Below, in pieces: positions 57,550-64,000 of a stretch of 64,000 bases of DNA. Both the position numbers and the translations under genes were made by a program. How positions within the stretch are numbered: position 1 is the first letter of the stretch; each line of letters starts with the position of its first letter. The stretch lies in contig OU744721.1 of assembly GCA_916613615.1 (NCBI GenBank), forward strand, positions 56,554,747-56,618,746, given 5' to 3'. The DNA comes from Steromphala cineraria (lineage: Eukaryota > Mollusca > Gastropoda > Trochida > Trochidae). The notes under the pieces are model-generated. The model searched no databases. It was not told the origin of the DNA and saw only the letters and a list, made by a program, of their open reading frames with translations.

Positions 57550-58797
57550 TCAATTTAGCATCCATAATGACGTACACGTAAGAATTTTTTGTCCAGCCGT
57601 TTCTGCTTTTTTAGTTATCGATATAGTCATTCCTTCACTACCATTCTCAATTCGTCTACCAGAAAAATGTAATTCATCGTCATCGATTGTCCTAAGATCG
57701 AGCCATAGAGCGTGCATGTCGGTTAAAAACTTACCAATAGTCATATCAGTTAGACAAAGATCTTTCATCACCATATTCGTTAATGGATTACGTTTTATGC
57801 TGGGAAACTTCTTAATTTCATCCCATAAGTTATATTCACGCATATCTTGACTATACAACTGGTTTGGTACTCCTTCAATAGTCGTTTGCACGTTATTAAT
57901 TTTAGGATTGTAAAACGATTCGGTTATTCTATCAAACCCCGGGGTGGGCTCTTTAAATAACATCAAAACTCCTTTCATTGACTTGGCCGGTACATTGATA
58001 TTAATATTCCACGTCGTGTCACTTTTATTCAAAGGTATCATACGATGTCGTAGTATACGATCGTAGTGTATTGGCATGGAACTATTATACATCGAATGGA
58101 TTTCGCTGGCTAATATCGACTCCTTGACTTTATCGAATTCCAAAGCGATATTTTTAATTTCGTACTTCGTACTCGGTGCTCCTATAATTACATTCTTATA
58201 ATCATTAAATGTCAGCTCATATTCTAATCTATCTCCCAATGCAGCTTGATAGAAAGGCATGTGAGTCTCTAACAATTCAAAATCTAGAGGAATATAAAAA
58301 CGATTTCCTAGGTTATCGGCTATGGCTTTGTCTTTGGTAATGTTAGCATTACCGTGTGCAGATCCCACTCTCAACTTGGTGACATTTCGATTTGCAGTTG
58401 TGTCAATACCTTGGTAATGTAAACTGCCTCTTTCTCGTGTAGTTCTCCAATGATCTACGTAATTGTAATATATATCGCTATCATCTATAGACAATACTTT
58501 ATTACTACTTATCTTAACTGTTGTTTTCTTCACGATAGAACGACCAATATTCTGTACAATGCTGCTGTTCTCATCTTTATCGCCATCCGATGTTAGGACT
58601 AAATCGAAAGCCAATCTGACCGTACCCGGGACTATGACGTCGTGGCTTCCGAGATTAGGAAAGCGAACTAATAGTTGTTCGTTCTGATCAATTGTACTCG
58701 GATTGTTACTTACCCAAACGCTAGACCTTTCTCCTTTTATACCGTAAGCCTCTCTAAAATTAAGAGAAGGATTGAGTTTCTGACCGTAGTTAGACAT
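57550..58797 (-). CDS. probable major capsid protein (double jelly roll)
   Basis: An intact 415-residue frame starting MSNYGQKLNPSL. It is β-strand-rich with few cysteines. Segments such as VRLAFDLVL, LEYELTFNDY and MKGVLMLFKEP followed by F..FYNPKINNVQTTIEG resemble the strand-plus-insertion layout of hexon-like capsid proteins of Mavericks. It is shorter than typical Maverick hexons (about 600) and lacks their usual signature, so this would be a divergent lineage. Context supports the role: next to the packaging ATPase, divergent from a membrane-type protein. Other possibility: a different virion structural protein. Assignment is by layout and context, not by a clear motif. Confidence 0.55.
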   Translation of the reverse strand: MSNYGQKLNPSLNFREAYGIKGERSSVWVSNNPSTIDQNEQLLVRFPNLGSHDVIVPGTVRLAFDLVLTSDGDKDENSSIVQNIGRSIVKKTTVKISSNKVLSIDDSDIYYNYVDHWRTTRERGSLHYQGIDTTANRNVTKLRVGSAHGNANITKDKAIADNLGNRFYIPLDFELLETHMPFYQAALGDRLEYELTFNDYKNVIIGAPSTKYEIKNIALEFDKVKESILASEIHSMYNSSMPIHYDRILRHRMIPLNKSDTTWNININVPAKSMKGVLMLFKEPTPGFDRITESFYNPKINNVQTTIEGVPNQLYSQDMREYNLWDEIKKFPSIKRNPLTNMVMKDLCLTDMTIGKFLTDMHALWLDLRTIDDDELHFSGRRIENGSEGMTISITKKAETAGQKILTCTSLWMLN

Positions 58798-58847
58798 TTT
58801 ATTTATACATATTTTTATGTTTAAAGGAAAAAATATATACTAATAAA
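58798..58847. promoter_or_regulatory. bidirectional promoter, capsid gene and 58848 gene
   Basis: 50 bp between two start codons pointing apart. A single self-complementary TTTAAA at 58820-58825 lies 28 nt from each start codon, so one box appears to serve both directions. Confidence 0.6.
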
Positions 58848-60110
58848 ATGGACAACCCTAGTCATTTTGAGGAAGAAGGAGCTGTTGGTGGGCGTGATGA
58901 TGAATCTTATGAAATGAACAATCTCGACACGAGTATTCTTTCTGACAGTTCAATCCCACCTCAGGGATTATCACCTAATGTGACTAGTATACAAGATGAA
59001 TTAGGAGACATAGAAGATGAACTAGAAGATCCGAGCACGAGAATGATTAAAGAAGCTGCGGATAGTTTTTATGAAGAATTGGGTACACCTGAAGGTGGTA
59101 GAGAGTATTCTAAGTTTTTGATAGATAAAGAAGGAAAGCTTAGACTTAAAAGTCACCCAACCGTAGATATAGTTAACAAAAAAACGGGCAAACCTCTCGC
59201 TTTTAGCACCCTAAAACAGAAACTAGGGGTAAAGGTTATTCGCGAAGAATTAGGGTTTTTAGATTATAAAACTCCAAAACTTACGGGAAGGACTCGGAGA
59301 GAACTTCAGAGCTCGAGGGTACAGTTGAACGAAGCGGAAACTTCCTTCAGCGAACAACCAATACAAGCCACTAATGAAGCTATTAATTCAATAGACAAAG
59401 CCATACAAACTATAAATGATCCACCTTTAAATACTGAGGGATTAGAACATAGTATAAGAGAATTGAGGGGACTCGATCGGGCTATGAAAACTCAAAGAGG
59501 GGAACTAATTAATAACTTATTTAGACTAACACAACTGGATAGACATCTCGAACACGAAAAAACTAAATTAACTCAAACGGAAGGCCAAAGACAAACAGAA
59601 CTCGTCGAAGGAAGAATAAGGGATTTGGAACTCGAAAGGTCAGCTAGGTTAGAAGCTGCATCGGTAAATAAACGAGCCCTACGTTCACAAATTCAACGTA
59701 TAAAACAGACTGTCAGACAACTCTTAGACGAAGATGAATCGTTAGGCGAACGTTTAAAGACATTATTCCGAGAACAGGGCATAACAATAGCTTCTATTAT
59801 AACGGCGATAGGATTTATAATTTCAACATTGGCTCTCTCCGTAACAGGAGGGCCCCCTAGTGGGCCACCTAATAATAATAATAAAAACCCCAACAAAATT
59901 AAGGAGTGGTTACAATATATAGGTAAAGCATTATTTAAATTAGCGGGGGAAGGCTGCAGCGGCTTTTTGGGAATAATAGGAAGTATTTTATCTTGGCTTT
60001 TAACCTTCTTGTCTACAACGGCGACTTGGTTAAGTCAAAATATATGGGCAATAATGGTAACTATCAGAGGTATAATAATCGTATTTATGAAAACTAGAAT
60101 CGCCGAATAA
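58848..60110 (+). CDS. virion-type protein with coiled coil and membrane segments, unknown
   Basis: An intact 420-residue frame. Residues 1-65 are acidic. Residues ~66-160 are a compact domain (EELGTPEGGREYSKFLIDK, TLKQKLGVKVI). Residues ~165-300 are strongly helical and coiled-coil-like. A hydrophobic helix follows near 308-332 (SIITAIGFIISTLALSV), then a Gly/Pro/Asn linker and a second hydrophobic region near 365-412. The layout suggests a minor capsid or membrane-penetration protein acting at virion assembly or entry. I do not recognise the family. It overlaps the 3' end of the convergent 60094-61500 gene by 17 bp. Confidence 0.75.
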   Translation: MDNPSHFEEEGAVGGRDDESYEMNNLDTSILSDSSIPPQGLSPNVTSIQDELGDIEDELEDPSTRMIKEAADSFYEELGTPEGGREYSKFLIDKEGKLRLKSHPTVDIVNKKTGKPLAFSTLKQKLGVKVIREELGFLDYKTPKLTGRTRRELQSSRVQLNEAETSFSEQPIQATNEAINSIDKAIQTINDPPLNTEGLEHSIRELRGLDRAMKTQRGELINNLFRLTQLDRHLEHEKTKLTQTEGQRQTELVEGRIRDLELERSARLEAASVNKRALRSQIQRIKQTVRQLLDEDESLGERLKTLFREQGITIASIITAIGFIISTLALSVTGGPPSGPPNNNNKNPNKIKEWLQYIGKALFKLAGEGCSGFLGIIGSILSWLLTFLSTTATWLSQNIWAIMVTIRGIIIVFMKTRIAE

Positions 60111-61500
60111 TGCCTAACCCAACTGCTACCCCACCGAGTATAATTAAAGTTTTAATATAAACATGCCTTTGATGAAGGCTTGAGTTACTCGCCTTTGCAA
60201 GCTGTTGATCAATACTCGGCTTTGCACGCTGATAAAAGCTTTCCTTTGCAATAGCAAGCTGTTGATCTATGATTGGATACTCATTGATTTCAACATTTGT
60301 TCCTAAAATTCCACCAGCACTAGCGATCATTATTTTATTATTATAACCTTTCGCTCGGCCTACCTTAAGTTTCATATCGCTTGGGGCCATATATAAACCA
60401 TAACCGATAACAAAATCTACCTTAGAACTGGCATATTGTAATACATCTTGATATCTTTTTATAGAATTGGGGATATCTACTGGTTTAGCAATGGCGTCTT
60501 CTACATTGGCAATAAACTGTTTCTCGGCATCGAATTTGGTTCCATCGGCCACGATACTAGTTCTAGTTTGCGCTTGAGCGCCTAGTAAAGCCCAGACAAA
60601 CGTTCTAATAAAATCGTTTAATCTTTGAACACCCGGCTTAGTGAACCCGCACGATGTATCCAAAACAAAGGATTGCCAATGCTCGTGAATTTGCTGCAAT
60701 TTTACGACTTGACGTTTATCGGGATACACGTATTCACGTTTAATATGCTTACTTAATCCTCCGTACTTCATGGCGTACGCATCCCTTATATCATATTTTA
60801 ATTTAGGTTTTGGTTGCGGTTTAAAGGACCATTTAAAAGGTGAGTAAACATCAGAAACTTGTGAGGTATGATTAGGATCGTTATCAAAACCATCGCTGTG
60901 TACAAATATGTATCCCATTCCATTATTCTTTCCCCGCGTACGCCAATCGGTAGTAGTTGAGCCATTAAATTCATTACAGATACGTTCGTAAACTCTGACA
61001 TTGTACAGATTATTATTGGCTTCCCACGCTTTATCTTGAGGTAAGGGAACATCCATCACGCTTAAAATACGTCTAATTTGATAATATACGTGAAATAAAA
61101 ATATTGCCTTCGTTAACACTCTTTTTGAAGAGAGATGATCTTTATAAGATACCCCACACCCTGTAGTAGCGCACCACACGGCGAAATGAAGTTGGTTTTG
61201 CCAAAATTGCATGGGTTTATTTTTCCAATTTTCTATTTCGCCTTCGTTAGAAATAATAACATAATAATTTTCGAATATATCGGGAAATTTTACCTCGAAA
61301 TTAGAACCCTTAGCATCTTCCCATATAGATTGTTTTATTAGGTTTATATCTTTTGTAGAACTGGTAAATTCAGTTTTATAATGAGGATGATGAGAAAGAA
61401 ACTTATAACTACGGTGAATTATTAAACCATCTTTACTATAAGAATCGTACACGCCGCCAGCTTTATAACTTGCTTTATCGTTATACTTGTAGGCTGCCAT
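60094..61500 (-). CDS. unknown Maverick protein with C-terminal membrane anchor
   Basis: An intact 468-residue frame starting MAAYKYNDKAS. The body is globular and rich in aromatic residues (WQNQLHFAVWCATTGCG, FVWALLGAQAQTRTS). Near the C-terminus a repeated SIDQQLA/IIDQQLA phrase precedes a single hydrophobic segment (LIILGGVAVGLGII) and a basic tail, as in a tail-anchored virion protein. No family recognised. It pairs convergently with the 420-residue gene and divergently, 43 bp apart, with the minor capsid gene, which argues for co-regulated late expression. Confidence 0.75.
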   Translation of the reverse strand: MAAYKYNDKASYKAGGVYDSYSKDGLIIHRSYKFLSHHPHYKTEFTSSTKDINLIKQSIWEDAKGSNFEVKFPDIFENYYVIISNEGEIENWKNKPMQFWQNQLHFAVWCATTGCGVSYKDHLSSKRVLTKAIFLFHVYYQIRRILSVMDVPLPQDKAWEANNNLYNVRVYERICNEFNGSTTTDWRTRGKNNGMGYIFVHSDGFDNDPNHTSQVSDVYSPFKWSFKPQPKPKLKYDIRDAYAMKYGGLSKHIKREYVYPDKRQVVKLQQIHEHWQSFVLDTSCGFTKPGVQRLNDFIRTFVWALLGAQAQTRTSIVADGTKFDAEKQFIANVEDAIAKPVDIPNSIKRYQDVLQYASSKVDFVIGYGLYMAPSDMKLKVGRAKGYNNKIMIASAGGILGTNVEINEYPIIDQQLAIAKESFYQRAKPSIDQQLAKASNSSLHQRHVYIKTLIILGGVAVGLGIIRRF

Positions 61501-61543
61501 TTTTATTATTTAAAGGTTTATTCCTTAAATAATAAAACCAGAG
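61501..61543. promoter_or_regulatory. palindromic bidirectional promoter
   Basis: 43 bp between diverging start codons. The sequence is almost self-complementary: ATTATTTAAAGG on the left, CCTTAAATAAT on the right. Each arm supplies a TTTAAR box to one gene (29 nt for the minus gene, 35 for the plus gene). Confidence 0.6.
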
Positions 61544-62210
61544 ATGTATTTAACTTTTTCCAATTTTGAGAATGGACAAACCTTCGAACATACAAGAGCA
61601 ATAGATAATGCTAATGGAGAGATGCGAGTAGGATTATGCGAAATTGTATACTATCCTAATTGGTATAACATAAGCGAAGATAAGTTTAATAAGTTTTTAA
61701 GTTTACGAAGGGAGAAACAACTATAACTATTCCGGATGGTTATTATAATGTTTGTATGCTAAACGATTATTTTAAAGAGCACGGTTGTAAAGTATCTATA
61801 AATATGGCTAATGGAAAACTAACGATAGGAAAGATTGGAACTGAGGAAATTACATTATCAACTTCATTATCTAAAACTTTCGGGTTTGATTCTTTGATAA
61901 ATATTACGGGCATTCATAGCACAAACTCTTTACCTAAATTGACACCATACAAAGAACTTTGCGTTCATTTAGACTGTATTAGCACTAGCGATAATATTTT
62001 TGGAGAAAAACCTTCGTTCATATTGAGAATTATTCCGGTATTTTAAACAGTGGAAAATATGTTTCATTTACTAATCTTCAGTATAAAAGACTTGAGCTCG
62101 GGCAAATACCTAACTTGACAATCTCAATATTAGACACAGAAAACCGAATAATAAATATGAGTGATATGACTTTATCATTGCATTTCTTGGGATTGAATAG
62201 CCCAATTTAA
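61544..62210 (+). pseudogene. probable minor capsid (penton-like) protein, two frameshifts
   Basis: A gene of about 220 codons with the frame changing near 61695 and again near 62030; the final stop is TAA at 62208. The order of features (MYLTFSN start, GEMRVGLCEIVYY.NWYNI, then TITIPDGYYN, a strand-rich middle, LRIIPV and a last strand MTLSLHF) follows the single-jelly-roll minor capsid proteins of Mavericks, which form the capsid vertices. It lies beside the other structural genes. Confidence in the family is moderate because the match is to overall layout. Confidence 0.65.
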
Positions 62211-62211
62211 A
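62206..62211 (+). promoter_or_regulatory. TTTAAA box, gene at 62235
   Basis: TTTAAAAGAATATAT, 29 nt before the ATG. It overlaps the stop codon of the preceding gene. Confidence 0.5.
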
Positions 62212-62234
62212 AGAATATATAATTAATTATAAAG

Positions 62235-63235
62235 ATGACGGATTCGAGCGAATCGCGCCAAACAATTGAAAGATGCTTGAACACGGGGTTGTCAGACCTG
62301 GGGGGTTTGGAAGACTTTGATAGTCCCGGAATATCGGGCAAAATTTACGCCCTTCAGTTAACTGATCTTGGAGTTTACAAACGAAAAGAAATTGATACGG
62401 GAATTTCCAGCGTAAACCTTTTTAATGATGCGGGGAAAGAAAACACTAAATACGTAATTTAATATAAAGATGGAAAATATAAACTGGTTGATAAAAAACA
62501 TACAGACAAACTTCGAAATTTAGGGGATGTTAAAATTAAGAGTCCAAAACAGCGTGGTGGCACATTATATGGTATGGGGGTAAATACATTTTATTTTGTG
62601 TGGCCCGATTCCAACGACCTTCCCCCGACTTATGAGATTTGTGTAATACCTCTGTGGATTATAAATATTAGGGTTACCCCGAGGAATACAACACTGGTTA
62701 CAAAACAACTTTTTCTAAAGAAGATTACGAATGAAGGCTTAGCGATGATATCGTATAAGCTATCGACCTTGAGAAGTATTGTAGCTAGAAGACATTATTA
62801 CAATTATCAAAAAACTGTATTGAGTGCTCACGTAAAAAAATTTTGTATACAGCATCTCTATCTCTTGTAGATGAATTTGGAGACTCTAAATTGGGTACCC
62901 ATTTTTTATTAGAATTAGTATTAGATTACAGTCAGGATAATTTTATTTCTATTTTACCCGGACTGGACATAAAATGGACAGGGGGAGGAATTTGTTGGGT
63001 GTATATAGTATATGATATGGATCATCCGTCCCAAAAATGGCGGGTTAGCTTTTTTGATTCGGGCTATGGCTATACTGAGTTGTTTATGGCCGATAACTTA
63101 GAATACAGAATAATTGGAGGTTCGATTAAGTTTGAATAAATTTACTTACATAATAATTTATCATTTGTAGGGTTAACGTCTGCTGATGAGGATTTTGATC
63201 CACGATTAGCTATTAGAGTAAATAGTTATGAATGA
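62235..63235 (+). pseudogene. right-end paralog 1, unknown, multiply broken
   Basis: Starts at the ATG at 62235. The N-terminal 75 codons align with the gene at 63279 (RCLN…SDLG, SPGISG.., YALQLT..GVYKRKEIDTG). A TAA at 62460 is followed by more open sequence in the same frame, then a frame change and stops between about 62690 and 62850. The C-terminal part (LVDEFGD… ILPGLDIKW) again aligns with copy 2. TAA at 63137 and a final TGA at 63233. Original length about 330 residues. Function unknown; strand-rich with many small residues, and possibly a virion surface protein by position. Confidence 0.7.
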
Positions 63236-63249
63236 TCTGTAAATTCGAA

Positions 63250-63255
63250 TTAAAA
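63250..63255 (+). promoter_or_regulatory. ATTAAAA box, gene at 63279
   Basis: AATTAAAAGAATAAATAAT, about 29 nt before the ATG; one base off the TTTAAR core but with the same AAGAATA continuation. Confidence 0.45.
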
Positions 63256-63278
63256 GAATAAATAATAATTAATAAAAG

Positions 63279-64000
63279 ATGACTGAATCAAGCCAAACAA
63301 TTGATAGATGTTTAAATATATCAATATCCGACCTAGGGGACGTGGAAGAATTTGGTAGCCCCGGAATATCGGGTCAGACGTATGCACTTCAATTAACTAA
63401 TTTTGGAGTTTATAAAAGAAAAGAAATTGATACAGGAGGGGGTTCCGTAGATATTTTTAAGGGTGATGGTGTCGAGGATAAAACATACGGCTTTTTATTC
63501 AAAAATGGTAATTATAATAAAAAGGAATTAAAGGATGCCCCTGAGACTTTGAAAGAATTAACCGATATTGATATTACAGCTCTCAAGACGTTGACTGAAC
63601 CAAAGAAGGTAATACAATATTACACCAATAATCCGAGAAAACTTGTATTTATCGTAGAACCGAAATGGGAATTAAATATTTGGTAAAACCCCGGAAATAC
63701 AATTATTGGAAGACGGCATTTCCTCAATAAAATCATAAACAATGGAACCGCATTGGTTTCTTATTCGCCTAATAAAAAGAAAAGCGTACACGTTGTTGAT
63801 CATGAAGGGCTTGGTTTAATTAAAAATCCCACTGTCGGTACTGATATACCGGTATTTTTGTCAATATTCGAAGAGTTTCCTCAAAAGGATTACGGCGAAT
63901 ATATTTATATAGAGATACTTTTAGTGGATGTACCCGATGATTTTGTAACGATATTACCCGGACTAAATATAAAATGGACTACACCGAGTAAACTTCTATA
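63279..64000 (+). pseudogene. right-end paralog 2, unknown, runs off the window
   Basis: ATG at 63279, open except for one TAA at 63684-63686, and continuing past the window edge: at least 240 codons. Shared with copy 1 are MT.SS.QTI.RCLN, SPGISG.., GVYKRKEIDTG and ILPGL.IKWT. The better-preserved copy of the pair. Tandem duplication of this gene is visible on sequence similarity alone. Function unknown. Confidence 0.7.

Larger units (their letters stand above)
47563..64000. mobile_element. Maverick/Polinton-like endogenous viral element (right end outside window)
   Basis: A 16.4-kb block of compact, AT-rich, mostly intronless viral genes: type-B polymerase, rve integrase, packaging ATPase, probable capsid proteins and unknowns. 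Polymerase plus retroviral-type integrase plus FtsK/A32-type ATPase plus jelly-roll capsid is the defining set of Mavericks/Polintons and the related adintoviruses. The copy is decayed: in-frame stops (polymerase, ATPase, the gene ending 54351), frameshifts (integrase start, minor capsid, right-end genes), a SINE at 52882 and a ~1.9-kb insertion at 55286. No adenovirus-type protease is seen. It ends at the window edge, so the right TIR is not visible. Confidence 0.85.

Noticed and set aside
47891..64000. Alternative genetic code (in-frame TAA read as an amino acid)
   Set aside because: TAA, TAG and TGA all also end genes here, other genes have frameshifts, and the host exons use the standard code; ordinary decay explains the stops.

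Overview
This is a repeat-dense stretch of animal nuclear DNA. It is AT-rich, has introns with GT-AG junctions, and carries LINEs, tRNA-derived SINEs, Tc1/mariner elements, MITEs and an integrated Maverick/Polinton-type viral element. The mix suggests a marine invertebrate, most likely a mollusc, but that is inference from repeat style, not a species call. No bacterial genes, rRNA genes, functional tRNA genes or CRISPR arrays are visible.

Left third (1-21.2 kb): nested transposons. An old L1/Tx1-like LINE on the minus strand has been split by a 13.1-kb Foldback-like element (about 4913-17990). Each arm of that element holds about 1.1-1.2 kb of unique sequence plus 11 tandem copies of a ~184-bp unit. 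At the axis of this inverted repeat sits a nearly complete second LINE (8073-14896) with an intact ORF1 and a long ORF2. ORF2 is itself cut near its 3' end by an 885-bp MITE. A further 4.1-kb TIR element (151-4236) splits another LINE fragment at the left edge.

Middle (21.2-30.1 kb): three Tc1/mariner elements with TA target duplications, two outside and one inside a 5.1-kb composite with nested inverted repeats (25013-30081). All three transposases are broken.

30.8-47.1 kb: the 5' part of a host gene on the plus strand, reconstructed here from six short exons whose splice phases all agree. The encoded protein matches the N-terminus of a TRPM-type (melastatin) TRP channel, including its SLOG/LSDAT domain. 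The introns hold a minisatellite-bearing TIR element, an intact Tc1-like transposon (340-aa DD34E transposase) nested in that minisatellite, TTAA MITEs, palindromic hairpins and a truncated LINE.

47.5-64 kb (to the window edge): a Maverick/Polinton-like element. It has a protein-primed type-B DNA polymerase in one 1,270-codon frame with three in-frame stops, an rve integrase, a packaging-type ATPase, a probable double-jelly-roll capsid protein, a probable minor capsid protein, two intact proteins of unknown function with membrane segments, and a tandem pair of paralogous unknown genes. A TFIIB-like fragment sits at its left edge. All twelve recognisable gene starts have a TTTAAR-type box about 27-37 nt upstream, on both strands. 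That shared promoter signal and the uncommon gene complement are the best candidates for something undescribed. The copy is decayed by stops, frameshifts, a SINE and a ~1.9-kb insertion, so it is an endogenous relic and not a complete virus.
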